This document shows, piece by piece, positions 23,242 through 30,880 of a stretch of DNA of 41,552 nt. The stretch lies in IMG/VR virus record IMGVR_UViG_3300005732_000009, positions 1 through 41,552 of that record, one strand, 5' to 3'. Position 1 is the first letter of the stretch. Every line of letters begins with the position of its first letter. Under the pieces are notes generated by a model, which had not been told where the DNA came from, searched no databases, and saw nothing but the letters and a program-made list of their open reading frames with translations. The stretch is from a virus. A program made the position numbers and the translations under genes.

Positions 23242-24822
23242 TTAGCGCATCGTACCTGGGGCGCCCCATCTGCTCGCGGCTGCCGAAAAGTCGCTAGAAG
23301 GCTTCTCGCGCTTGGGAACGTACGACCCCACGCCGATGCGCGCCCCGAAGTGCGACAGCGCCATCCGCACGCAATCAACGCGGTCATCATGTGGAGCCCC
23401 GGCGCCGAATTGTGCGCCCTCCTCGACAAGCCCGGGCACCCATGAGTGTGTCTCGGGGTCGGGGAGGTGCGCGTATCCGCCTTCGACAATGGGCGACACG
23501 GCGACAGCCTTGGCGAGCTTGCTGCCGTCGCCACGGGGGTCGATGCTCACGATCGTCGCAGTGCGCGGCATGTGCTCGCGTAGGGTGCTGACGATGGCGC
23601 CGCCGTTGCTCGCCTGCTCGATGTGCCACGTGGTACACGCTTGCCACCGCTCAATGAGACCGCCTCCCGAGCGCTTGCTGGCGATGACTGGCCCGAGCAG
23701 TCGGGTCATGAGCTCGGTGAAGGTAATGCGGTCGTGTATCTGGTCGAGTAGGTACGCGTGGCGACCGATGCGCCCCCACACTTGGACGCACGTGAAGTCC
23801 GACTCGCTGGACGCTTCACCAAACGCGCTGTCGACGACACCGATGTATTGTTCGATGCGGCCGGGCAATCCGCCGTGCTCCGCGCTCGGCTGCCAGAACT
23901 GCCACCAGTCGGTGGAGAAGATGTTGCCGTAGCCCGCAGCCTTCGGGCGCTGCAACTGCTGGCTCTGGTAGACGCCCGAGCCGTGCTTGTGCCTGATGTA
24001 TTCGAGCGACTCGCGAGGGTGGCGAACGGGGCTGAGTATCTGGCCTTTGACCGTGCGCGGGTCGGTAAATCCGATGGACGTGGGCGGCGTGCTGAACTCG
24101 GGGTCGTACTCCGCGGGCAGGCAAAGGTAGTCCCACCGTTCAGGCTCGTTCTCCAGCAGGTAGCCGATAAGGTCGAGGGTCGCGAGCCGCTGCGCCACCA
24201 CGCACGTCTTGGCTTCGTTCTGGTTCCTAAAGCGGCTTTGGAGGGTGCTGCCGAACTGCTCGTTGACCTGCTGGAGTTGCGGCCCGTACGCCCACTTATT
24301 CTGGGCTGGGTCGTCTAGGATCTGCTGGTCGACGTGTTCGCCGAGCGCGCTGGGAGTGATGGTGTTGGTCACCAGCATTTGGCCGCCGTCGGTGTTCTTG
24401 AAAACGGTCTTCTGCCAGGACCCTTTCTCCTTCTGCCACTGCGGTTGCAGCAGTTCTTGGTAAAGCGGCGAATCGAGAATGCGGCGACGGTCGACGTTGA
24501 GGCGGGTAGCGAGCTTGAGCGAGTGGCTGCCGCACAGGAACGACTCCCAAGGGCTATTGAGCCACACCCAGCACGGGTACAGGATACTGATGATGGTCGA
24601 TTTGGTGTGCCCGGGCGGGATGGCGATGAGCAGTCGCCGTATGCGCCCGTCGTAAAGCGCCTGCATGTGGTCGCAGATAGCCGAGTGGTACCAGGCCCAC
24701 ACAACCTTTTGACCAGGCACCGCTGCGGGCATCATCAGCCGGCAGAACGCTTCGAAGGACTCGTATGCCGCCCGCTTCGCTCTTTCGATTCGGGCCGTCC
24801 GCGCTGGGACGATGAGCGTCAT
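23242..24822 (-). CDS. Terminase large subunit
   Basis: This 526-aa ATPase-nuclease packages DNA. The ATPase part shows a Walker A variant IAIPPGHTKST (residues about 65-74; the PPG-x-x-KS/T form is common in terminases) and a Walker B of the form ILDDP (residues about 165-170). The nuclease part shows GVVDSAFGEASSESDFTCVQ (first Asp) and APHDDRVDCVRMALS (late Asp pair). There is a good fit to Terminase_6/gp17-like enzymes in length and order. It overlaps the small subunit gene by four bases. Confidence 0.92.
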   Translation of the reverse strand: MTLIVPARTARIERAKRAAYESFEAFCRLMMPAAVPGQKVVWAWYHSAICDHMQALYDGRIRRLLIAIPPGHTKSTIISILYPCWVWLNSPWESFLCGSHSLKLATRLNVDRRRILDSPLYQELLQPQWQKEKGSWQKTVFKNTDGGQMLVTNTITPSALGEHVDQQILDDPAQNKWAYGPQLQQVNEQFGSTLQSRFRNQNEAKTCVVAQRLATLDLIGYLLENEPERWDYLCLPAEYDPEFSTPPTSIGFTDPRTVKGQILSPVRHPRESLEYIRHKHGSGVYQSQQLQRPKAAGYGNIFSTDWWQFWQPSAEHGGLPGRIEQYIGVVDSAFGEASSESDFTCVQVWGRIGRHAYLLDQIHDRITFTELMTRLLGPVIASKRSGGGLIERWQACTTWHIEQASNGGAIVSTLREHMPRTATIVSIDPRGDGSKLAKAVAVSPIVEGGYAHLPDPETHSWVPGLVEEGAQFGAGAPHDDRVDCVRMALSHFGARIGVGSYVPKREKPSSDFSAAASRWGAPGTMR

Positions 24823-25517
24823 TGCGCGGCCACGAAGGCCAGCGCCTCGGCCTCAGTCTCGCGGAGCTCGATGGCAAGTGCTGCCGCGGCCTGCTCATCG
24901 CTCGCCCGAATCACGGCATCGAGTTGCTCATCGGTTAGGCCGCTCGCACGGTCGGAGTCGGATACCTTGTCCTCGGTGGCGATGCTCCACGCTGGATCCA
25001 TGTGCTCAAGCACCATCTTGCGTGCCTGATAGCCGGTGGCGCCTCCCGCAATGAGCGTTGATAGCCGTATGGCCGCCTCTGCGACCGTGCGACGGATGCG
25101 CGACACCGCCGACCGGTAAGGCTCCTCACCCTTGGCCGCCATCTCGCGCCACGCAGCCACGTCGTCAGCGCGAAGGCCAGCGGACCACGCGGCAATCTCC
25201 TCGCCATTGCCCGATGCGAGTGCGTGGCCGACCAGCGCCTCAGTCTGTGGGTTGAGGCCGAGGTCGCCCGGTGGCGGCGGGTCGACGCGCACCAGCTCAG
25301 TCGCTGTCGTGGCAAGAGCTGCGGGCGGTGGGGGCGTGGCGACGTTGCGGCCGCTTGTCTTCCACGCGGCTTTGAGCGCCGGGTCTTTGAGCCACGCCCC
25401 GACGGTGCTGGGGGCTGCGCCGAGTTCCTTGGCCACGGCGCGGTTGCTCAGTCCGTCGGCCTTCAACTCGAAGGCACGGAGCTTGTCGTCTAGTCCCTTG
25501 GCTGCTCGTCCGGCCAT
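24819..25517 (-). CDS. Terminase small subunit
   Basis: I take the ATG at 25517 (MAGRAAKGLDDKLRAFELKA); a GTG at 25568 would add 17 residues. The 232-aa product has an N-terminal HTH (GLSNRAVAKELGAAPSTVGA, then WLKDPALKAAW) that would recognise the packaging site, and a long helical C-terminal part for ring formation. It lies directly upstream of the large subunit. No Shine-Dalgarno is visible before either start. Confidence 0.8.
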   Translation of the reverse strand: MAGRAAKGLDDKLRAFELKADGLSNRAVAKELGAAPSTVGAWLKDPALKAAWKTSGRNVATPPPPAALATTATELVRVDPPPPGDLGLNPQTEALVGHALASGNGEEIAAWSAGLRADDVAAWREMAAKGEEPYRSAVSRIRRTVAEAAIRLSTLIAGGATGYQARKMVLEHMDPAWSIATEDKVSDSDRASGLTDEQLDAVIRASDEQAAAALAIELRETEAEALAFVAAQ

Positions 25518-25704
25518 GCCGAACAGTCTAGCTTTATCGTTCGCCCAGGTCGAACGCTGGCGTCGCACGCCGGCCGAACGCGTTCGAACATGTGGCCGAC
25601 AGCTTGATCAAATTTTGGCCGAAGGCCTGTTTGTTCGATGTTTCCCAGGGCAAAAACGTGTGCGCGTTTGGGTCGGATTTCGGGCCCTCCCAATTGGCGC
25701 CCGG
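25518..25704. promoter_or_regulatory. Region with clustered CGAAC/GTTCG motifs upstream of terminase; pac/cos or operator candidate
   Basis: This gap holds several CGAAC/GTTCG elements: GCCGAACA near 25519, a CGTTCG...CGAACG inverted pair at 25538-25556, GAACGCGTTCGAAC at 25576-25589 and TGTTCGAT at 25631-25638. The same TGTTCGGC core forms the inverted repeat at 23201-23230. Small terminase binding sites are often clusters of short repeats at or near its gene, so this may be the packaging site. No gene or terminator is supported here. Confidence 0.45.
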
Positions 25705-25881
25705 CTAAAGAAACCCCACGTCGCTACTGGGCATGTCAGTCGCTACCACTGCATACAGCGACGACGCCTGCGCGTGGAGCCCCGCGGCCCTCTTGCACCG
25801 ACCGGACCACCCACTGCGGGTGACTGCCTCCCTACGCATCGCATTGACCATGCCTGCCACCGCCTCATCCAGCCCGCTCAT
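25705..25881 (-). CDS. Small hypothetical protein (58 aa)
   Basis: The ATG at 25881 overlaps the stop of the upstream gene (ATGA). The product begins MSGLDEAVAGMVNAMRREAV and is helical and basic, with one Cys and a C-terminal GFL. The tight coupling supports a real gene although it is short. No family recognised; it is the last gene before the terminase block. Confidence 0.6.
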   Translation of the reverse strand: MSGLDEAVAGMVNAMRREAVTRSGWSGRCKRAAGLHAQASSLYAVVATDMPSSDVGFL

Positions 25882-26156
25882 CGATCACCCCTCTTTCGCT
25901 CAATAGCCTGCACCAGCCGGTCAGCCAGCGCGTCCACACCCCCATTCTCCCTACCGCACCAAACGTCGCGCCTTAGCTTCTCAACAGCCTCAGCCATACT
26001 GGCGGCCAAACGCTCGACGTCGGCCAGCGCATCGTGCGCAGCGTCAGGCACACCCATATTGGTGGCAGTATGCACCATCTCCGCCACCTCAGCCGTCGCA
26101 TTGATTAGCAACTCCCTAACGCCAGCCACCTGACGCAGCACTTCGAAATCATTCAC
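25878..26156 (-). CDS. Small helical hypothetical protein
   Basis: I chose the GTG at 26156, six bases after AGGAGG; upstream residues in the same frame are shadow. The 92-aa product (MNDFEVLRQVAGVRELLINA) is one long helical protein with an acidic, Ala-rich centre (LADVERLAASMAEAVEKLRR). It overlaps the preceding gene by four bases. Function unknown; one of a series of small genes between replication and packaging blocks. Confidence 0.7.
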   Translation of the reverse strand: MNDFEVLRQVAGVRELLINATAEVAEMVHTATNMGVPDAAHDALADVERLAASMAEAVEKLRRDVWCGRENGGVDALADRLVQAIERKRGDR

Positions 26157-26443
26157 TCTGTACCTCCTGATGTCACCTTCGCATACTCTCCCGCTACCTG
26201 CATGTGCCGACCAGCCGCCTGCGTACACCTCTGCGACCACCATGCCACGAACGCAGCCTGGTGCCCCCGCAGCCTCTTGCGCGACCGCCTAGCGGTGCGT
26301 GGGAGCGGGCTCGCATTGAGACGAACAGAACTCGCCACCCCAACCTCAGCCAGTGCCGCTGCGAGTTCAAACACGCACTCAACCTCAGCCTGCCTGCGCG
26401 TCGCCTCCACCACGCCATGCATCATTGCCGCCAAATCACTCAT
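26153..26443 (-). CDS. Small helical hypothetical protein
   Basis: I chose the ATG at 26443 after GGAGGTGAGACG. The 96-aa product (MSDLAAMMHGVVEATRRQAE) has an acidic helical N-terminal half and a very basic centre (PRTARRSRKRLRGHQAAF) that may bind nucleic acid. The longer open frame upstream reads through the neighbour in another frame and is not supported. Confidence 0.65.
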   Translation of the reverse strand: MSDLAAMMHGVVEATRRQAEVECVFELAAALAEVGVASSVRLNASPLPRTARRSRKRLRGHQAAFVAWWSQRCTQAAGRHMQVAGEYAKVTSGGTE

Positions 26444-26447
26444 CGTC

Positions 26448-26783
26448 TCACCTCCAATCCAGCGCACGCTCAGCGCTCTCCAACAGCCCCAACCCAAAGT
26501 GCTCCCGAGCCAACCGCACGAGTTCAGTCGCAGCGTCCAGCCGCGCCTTGAGCCCATCAGCCTTGCGCTTCCGAGCAGTGGCAGCAGCGATAGGGTCCGC
26601 AGGCGTCGGAGCAGGGCCGACCACCAGCCCGGTCGCGTCGCACTCCCAGCAGTGCAACACCTGTCCACGCCGAAACCACGAGTGACCGGGACCGTCGGCG
26701 CAGTCGGCGAGCGGTAGCACGACATCACGCTTACCTTCGAAAAGGGACAGCGTGCCACGGCGCATCATCTCACCATCAGCCAT
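26448..26783 (-). CDS. Small protein with putative zinc-binding Cys/His cluster
   Basis: The ATG at 26783 lies six bases after GGGAGG and overlaps the upstream gene by eight bases. The 111-aa product has an N-terminal part with CADGPGHSWFRRGQVLHCWE followed by CDATG, a C-x5-H-x8-H-C-x2-C pattern that could bind zinc, and a helical C-terminal half (ATARKRKADGLKARLDAATE). It could be a DNA-binding or regulatory factor. The family is not recognised. Confidence 0.65.
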   Translation of the reverse strand: MADGEMMRRGTLSLFEGKRDVVLPLADCADGPGHSWFRRGQVLHCWECDATGLVVGPAPTPADPIAAATARKRKADGLKARLDAATELVRLAREHFGLGLLESAERALDWR

Positions 26784-27396
26784 CCCGTGCCTCCCAGCCA
26801 ACAGCACGCCCATCAACGACCGCGCCTCGCTGGCCAAACTCCACAGAGTAGTCCTGATGCAGCTGTGCCCACACGCCCGCAGGCTCGTCGACAACGAAGG
26901 CGGGCAAGCCCAACTCTCGTGAGTGCTCCCGTGCATGCACTCGCATGCAGTGCGCCTCCCTTGGCGCAGGTCGATCACTGAGGCTCCACGTCAATGTCCA
27001 CTCAATAGGTATCCACTGCAACGCGCCCGGATTGGCGTAATCGTGCGTCACAATACCGAGATACCAGACGTGTCCATGCCGCTTGTCAGGCACGAGGCTA
27101 GTCTGGATACGCGGCACGGGCAGACTGTCGCCCACACCAAAGGCGTCGGAGCCTGCCGGCTTATGGCGCCGCAGTCGCCGAATGTCACGCTTGCTCGTCG
27201 CTGGCCTGGGCTCACGGCGCTGCGGGCGCACCTTGGTCCACCTCGCGCTGTACACGCCCGCCACCTCTTCAACCACCGACTTGGCCTTGCGCTTGGAATC
27301 GGTCGCACCTCGACTGGTAGGCGTGACCCAGCGCCACATTGCCTCGTGCTTGAATACCGTCCCGAGCACTTCAGCGCCATCAACTAGATACCGCAC
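26776..27396 (-). CDS. Hypothetical protein of the early leftward region
   Basis: This 206-aa product starts at a GTG after GGAGG (five bases). The N-terminal 90 residues are basic (KAKSVVEEVAGVYSARWTKV; RDIRRLRRHKPAG); the C-terminal half is alpha/beta (RHGHVWYLGIVTHDYANPGA; IPIEWTLTWSLSDRPAP). No catalytic motif is recognised. Basic composition and location next to a RusA-type nuclease suggest a nucleic-acid role. It is the longest unassigned gene of this block. Confidence 0.7.
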   Translation of the reverse strand: MRYLVDGAEVLGTVFKHEAMWRWVTPTSRGATDSKRKAKSVVEEVAGVYSARWTKVRPQRREPRPATSKRDIRRLRRHKPAGSDAFGVGDSLPVPRIQTSLVPDKRHGHVWYLGIVTHDYANPGALQWIPIEWTLTWSLSDRPAPREAHCMRVHAREHSRELGLPAFVVDEPAGVWAQLHQDYSVEFGQRGAVVDGRAVGWEARDG

Positions 27397-27460
27397 CGCT
27401 ACCTCCTATCGTCATCAACATCCGCCCACGTCCACCCCCAGCCATCATCACGTCCTTCAC
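27380..27460 (-). CDS. Putative 26-aa micro-protein between junction repeats
   Basis: A GTG at 27460, six bases after GGAGG, opens a 26-codon frame (MKDVMMAGGGRGRMLMTIGG) that overlaps both neighbours. Its C-terminal TIGG matches the ends of two upstream genes because of the shared ATAGGAGG junction. It may be a true micro-protein or merely a linker that keeps ribosomes moving between genes. Confidence 0.4.
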   Translation of the reverse strand: MKDVMMAGGGRGRMLMTIGGSGAVSS

Positions 27461-27603
27461 TCCACACCTCCTATCGTCACAGTCACCTCACATATCCAAG
27501 CCCACGCAGCGTCATCACTGAGCCCCGCAGGCATGGCCTTTGGCCCACGCACCGCACGATGAACCTTGCCGTCCTGGCAGTAGGAACAGTCGAGACGACT
27601 CAC
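27457..27603 (-). CDS. Small Cys-containing protein (48 aa)
   Basis: From the GTG at 27603 the product is MSRLDCSYCQDGKVHRAVRG, then PKAMPAGLSDDAAWAW and ICEVTVTIGGVE. CSYC...H is a possible half zinc finger. The frame has good composition and ends in the VTVTIGG repeat shared with the RusA-like gene. The start is uncertain because no clear ribosome site precedes it; a farther upstream start in the same frame is possible. Confidence 0.45.
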   Translation of the reverse strand: MSRLDCSYCQDGKVHRAVRGPKAMPAGLSDDAAWAWICEVTVTIGGVE

Positions 27604-27610
27604 AAATCCG

Positions 27611-27724
27611 TCATCCCAGACATAGCCTACCGCCGCACGCGTCGCAGTCCACCGACAGCCAGCCGTAGACGCTGCGGAAATAGCGCAGCGTGCGCGCCGC
27701 TTTCTCAGGAGTTGCGACGCGCAT
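27611..27724 (-). CDS. Small Cys-containing protein (37 aa)
   Basis: An ATG at 27724 with GGAGG five bases upstream opens MRVATPEKAARTLRYFRSVY, then GWLSVDCDACGGRLCLG. The C-terminal CDACGGRLC is a zinc-ribbon-like knuckle. It overlaps the end of the RusA-like gene by 20 bases. Good ribosome site and sensible composition support a real gene despite its size. Confidence 0.55.
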   Translation of the reverse strand: MRVATPEKAARTLRYFRSVYGWLSVDCDACGGRLCLG

Positions 27725-28112
27725 CTTCGCCTCCTATCGTCACAGTCACCTCAACCCGCGGCTGGGCCCTGTCCACCCCACAGTGCCGCACGCTCATCGC
27801 AGTCACCACCGTCATATTGTCCTCACTCAGCGCGCCACACTTGACCATGCCGTCGACCACAGCCTTGAGCAGGTTGTCGACATCGTAACGCAGCCGCGTC
27901 GCGCGCCACACATCGACGTGAAGCGTCAGCGGCCCGACTTCCCGTGAGAGGCCCACAGCCAGCGCCTCACGCCCGACGCTCGACTCATACGCGACAGTCC
28001 TAGACTTTGTGTAGAAACGGCCCTTGCCGCGACGTATGCGCGCCTTGGGCACCGGGCGGCCTGGCACCACGAAGTGCACGACGCGCTCAGCCCTTGGCGC
28101 CTCACAGCTCAC
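27705..28112 (-). CDS. Holliday junction resolvase, RusA family
   Basis: This 135-aa product shows the RusA fold signature: an N-terminal VPGRPVPKARIRRGKGRFY strand-basic loop, a helix with YESSVGREALAVG, and the acidic catalytic block YDVDNLLKAVVDGMVKCGAL followed by SEDNMTVV, giving the conserved Asp residues (D-x-D-N ... D-G ... E-D). RusA cuts four-way DNA junctions during recombination and replication of phage DNA. Length is typical (about 120-140). The start is a GTG overlapping the preceding stop. Confidence 0.88.
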   Translation of the reverse strand: MSCEAPRAERVVHFVVPGRPVPKARIRRGKGRFYTKSRTVAYESSVGREALAVGLSREVGPLTLHVDVWRATRLRYDVDNLLKAVVDGMVKCGALSEDNMTVVTAMSVRHCGVDRAQPRVEVTVTIGGEDARRNS

Positions 28113-28411
28113 GGCGAGTCACCCAGCTCAGCAGTCACCGCAGCGACGACCTTGCCCATCAGCTTCGCCATGTCGATGGCGTCGCGCCTGATGGCCTTCA
28201 GCGCAGCGGTGCGCCCCTCGTGCTCAGTGTCGGTCCATGTGTCACGAAACAGGCTCCGATGCATGCTCGACAAGCTCCAGTGCGCCGAGGTGCACCATTG
28301 CCCATTTGGCATAAGCCAGACCTCAGCTGTGTAACCAGCGATGTTGAGGCGAGTCTGCTTCACTCGCGCCGTCTCGTTGTAGGTCACCCACTCAATCGCG
28401 TGCCCACTCAC
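28109..28411 (-). CDS. Hypothetical protein
   Basis: This 100-aa product begins at a GTG overlapping the previous stop (GTGA). The first half is beta-rich with several Trp and Tyr (AEVWLMPNGQWCTSAHW), the second half is a charged helix (HEGRTAALKAIRRDAIDMAK). No family recognised. It is translationally coupled between a coiled-coil protein and the RusA-like resolvase. Confidence 0.65.
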   Translation of the reverse strand: MSGHAIEWVTYNETARVKQTRLNIAGYTAEVWLMPNGQWCTSAHWSLSSMHRSLFRDTWTDTEHEGRTAALKAIRRDAIDMAKLMGKVVAAVTAELGDSP

Positions 28412-28803
28412 GACTCACCCCACTCACGCAACCAAGCCCCAATCCGCGACCGCAGCCTGTCACCCAGCGTCGACCCCGGCAGCAGGCGCCGGCAGTCCTT
28501 GAGCAGCGTCGCTGCCTTCGCAATGGCTGGGGAGTGCTGCGCACAGCCAGGGCTCGCTTCGGCCTCGATGGGGGCGCCTCCGAGACCCATCGCAGCACAC
28601 GCTTCCATCAACTCCTGAATGAGCGCGGCGCGCTCGGCTTTCAGCTCTTCAATCTCGGCCACGACAATGAGTTCCATAGCCTCACTGTCGCACTCCCGAC
28701 GCTCTTGACTAGCTATGTCCAGCAGGCGCCCCAGCTCGGACAGCCTTTCACGCTCAGGCGCCACTGATTCGGCAAACTCTGCCATGCTGATGCATTCACT
28801 CAT
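28408..28803 (-). CDS. Hypothetical coiled-coil protein
   Basis: This 131-aa product has a Glu/Leu/Arg-rich helical region at about residues 15-70 (ERERLSELGRLLDIASQERR; IEELKAERAALIQELMEACA) and a basic C-terminal helix (DCRRLLPGSTLGDRLRSRIG). It starts at an ATG overlapping the helicase stop. It might assist the helicase given the coupling, but no family is recognised. Confidence 0.65.
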   Translation of the reverse strand: MSECISMAEFAESVAPERERLSELGRLLDIASQERRECDSEAMELIVVAEIEELKAERAALIQELMEACAAMGLGGAPIEAEASPGCAQHSPAIAKAATLLKDCRRLLPGSTLGDRLRSRIGAWLREWGES

Positions 28804-30191
28804 TGGTCAATCTCCACAAAGCGCTGGAACCGCTTCTGAAAGCAGAACCGCGGCTTAGCTTTGGCGTTGTGCCGGTTCTTCTTGAATCGCAACTGAACCT
28901 CGACATCCATGCCGCTCGCGCTGGCCTGCTCGGCTGCGTCGGGGTCGACGTGCTCAAGGTGCATGATGGTGGTCGCGTCGTTCTCGATCTGTTTGGACTC
29001 TCGGGCCCTGCCATGCTCGTTGACTTGGCTCAGTTCCAGAATGGCAAGACCCTCAGCACGGGCGAGGTGCTTAAAGTCTTTGGATATCTTTGCAACCTCC
29101 TGCTCTCGATTCTTGCCGCCGTCGCCCTCGATGAGCTGCAAGTAGTCGATGATGAGCAGGCTGAGGCGACCCAGTGGCGGCGGCGCCGGCTTCTCCTTGG
29201 TCGCCTTCGACGCTGCCACGCGGTCAGCGGTCGCCCGAGCTCGGTTTATCTCGCGGACCATGGTTCGAACGTCGGCAACGGTGAGCGATGACTCATCCGA
29301 CAGCATCAGGTTTTCACCGATGGCAGTGAGGCGCCGAACGCCGGTCAGCGTCTTATCGACGTTCAGGAACACCCGGTCGTCGTTTGGCCGGTCTGGCCCT
29401 TCGCCCTGCCGAACAACCGGGCGAATGAACGTCGAGGCGTACACTTGGCCAAGGTTGGCCACCATGCGCCCCACAATCTCCGAGGGTCCCATTTCGATGC
29501 TACAGCCAAGCACGCCGCTGCCCTTCTCAGCCGCAGCGACAGCTAGTGCGAAGCCGACTGCGGTCTTACCAACACCCGTCTCGGCAAGCAGGACGTAGTT
29601 GTTCCCGGGCGTCCAGCCGCCAATCGCATCGTCCAGGTTGCTGTAGCCGGTAGTCACGCCCGGCAGTTGCCCGCCAGCCTCGGCGCGGGCCTTGAGGTCA
29701 TGCACCCAAGCCGCGGCGTAGTGAGCGGCGCTGCCATACTTGGCGCTGGACTTGTGCGATTCCTCAAGGAACCGAAGGTCTCGCACTGCGTCACCGATAG
29801 AGCCTTCAACATCACCGATGGGCGTGCTCTTGAGGTCGCTGAGAACCCTTTCAACCTTGCGTTGTGCCTGGATGAGCCGCCAGCCGTCCTCAAGGTACTT
29901 GAACGTTGACCGGATCCCGAGTCCTGTGCTGCCTAAGCCGCCCGCGTCCCAATAGCCAGACGTGACCTGCTTAACCTCAGCAACTGACATGCTCTGCTCA
30001 AGCACACTGCTCACGGTTACAATGTCAGCGCGGGTCCCGCTGTTGTGCAGGTGCTTGACTGCCTCGAAGAGCAGGCGCGTCGTCCGTGTCGGAAACATCT
30101 CCGCGCTGAGTCTGTCGCCGACGTCGCTGAGGATGTCCGGCAGTGTGATGAGCTTGTAGATGAACTCTTCGGCAATCTCTTCGTAGGTCAT
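28800..30191 (-). CDS. Replicative DNA helicase, DnaB-like
   Basis: This 463-aa enzyme unwinds DNA at the phage fork. The N-terminal domain (about residues 1-110) is helical, as in DnaB. The RecA-like C-terminal domain shows Walker A AETGVGKT (about residues 203-210), Walker B LSLLIIDYLQLIEG, the H4-type SQVNEHGRARESKQI segment and the final RFKKNRHN arginine-finger area. Length is typical for DnaB. It follows loader and initiator genes in a coupled series, as in lambda-like O-P modules but with its own helicase. Confidence 0.93.
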   Translation of the reverse strand: MTYEEIAEEFIYKLITLPDILSDVGDRLSAEMFPTRTTRLLFEAVKHLHNSGTRADIVTVSSVLEQSMSVAEVKQVTSGYWDAGGLGSTGLGIRSTFKYLEDGWRLIQAQRKVERVLSDLKSTPIGDVEGSIGDAVRDLRFLEESHKSSAKYGSAAHYAAAWVHDLKARAEAGGQLPGVTTGYSNLDDAIGGWTPGNNYVLLAETGVGKTAVGFALAVAAAEKGSGVLGCSIEMGPSEIVGRMVANLGQVYASTFIRPVVRQGEGPDRPNDDRVFLNVDKTLTGVRRLTAIGENLMLSDESSLTVADVRTMVREINRARATADRVAASKATKEKPAPPPLGRLSLLIIDYLQLIEGDGGKNREQEVAKISKDFKHLARAEGLAILELSQVNEHGRARESKQIENDATTIMHLEHVDPDAAEQASASGMDVEVQLRFKKNRHNAKAKPRFCFQKRFQRFVEIDQ

Positions 30192-30880
30192 GCCAGCCCT
30201 CGCATACTCTGGCCCGAGATGACGAACACCCCACCGCCGCGCAGGCGGTCGTAGACGGCAGGCCCTACATCACCGGCCAGTTCATCTGGCGCACTGTTCG
30301 AGGTGCACCAAGTCAACCAGCCGCGCTCCAGCCGGTCACACAGCAGCTGGGTGATGACGTCCATGGCAAACGACGTCTCGCCGTTCCGGCCTGCTCGGGT
30401 GTACCCAATCTCATCGATAGCCAGAACCTCGACGCTGAGCAGGTGCTCAATCGCGACATCAAGACCGCCGAACGCCTTGAGCGTCTGGTGGATGCTTCGC
30501 GTCGACAGCCAAGCAACCGAGCGAGTCTCAGCGGCTCGCCGAAGTTGATTCGCCATGAGCCATGACTTGCCCGACCCAGGCGGGCCGATGAGCGTCAACA
30601 GCCCGTCACCCTCCGCAGTACTCCGAGCCAGCGCAGCCGACGCCTCGCGCCAGCCGTCGGAGCCAGACGGCGCTGACAGGTCGAGGCTCATGGCACCGAA
30701 GTAGCTGAACGGTATTCGAGCTGCGTTGAGTCGACCGGCTGCGATGGCGCTTGAGTAGCAGTCACACCGGGCAGCTCTGAGGCTGCCCGACTCGTTCACT
30801 CGCTCAATCCAGCCGCGTTCGCACTTGTCGCAGTCGTCCCGACTGGCAGTGAGGTGCGGCTTTGTTCGTTGGATCCTCAT
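30188..30880 (-). CDS. DnaC-like helicase loader ATPase
   Basis: This 230-aa AAA+ protein has an N-terminal Cys cluster (CDKCERGW ... ARCDCYS, likely zinc), Walker A IGPPGSGKSW (about residues 94-103), and Walker B VLAIDEIGYTRAGRNGE (about 150-158), with a late Arg-rich region (YDRLRGGGVFVISGQSMRG). It would load the downstream DnaB-like helicase at the origin. It overlaps both neighbours by four bases. Confidence 0.88.
   Translation of the reverse strand: MRIQRTKPHLTASRDDCDKCERGWIERVNESGSLRAARCDCYSSAIAAGRLNAARIPFSYFGAMSLDLSAPSGSDGWREASAALARSTAEGDGLLTLIGPPGSGKSWLMANQLRRAAETRSVAWLSTRSIHQTLKAFGGLDVAIEHLLSVEVLAIDEIGYTRAGRNGETSFAMDVITQLLCDRLERGWLTWCTSNSAPDELAGDVGPAVYDRLRGGGVFVISGQSMRGLA

Larger units (their letters stand above)
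27402..27757 (-). repeat. Repeated gene-junction sequence around GACGATAGGAGG (three copies)
   Basis: On the minus strand GACGATAGGAGG occurs near 27402-27413, 27470-27481 and 27732-27743; the last two copies extend about 12 more bases upstream (GAGGTGACTGT) with perfect identity. Each copy supplies the C-terminal TIGG codons of one gene and the ribosome site of the next. The genes between are unrelated. Confidence 0.8.

Noticed and set aside
25490-25693. 67-codon minus-strand frame upstream of small terminase
   Set aside because: It covers the motif cluster, overlaps the small terminase start and has no ribosome site.
26153-26758. 201-aa version of the 96-aa hypothetical gene
   Set aside because: The N-terminal half is the shadow of the Cys/His protein at 26448-26783; the ATG at 26443 has a ribosome site.
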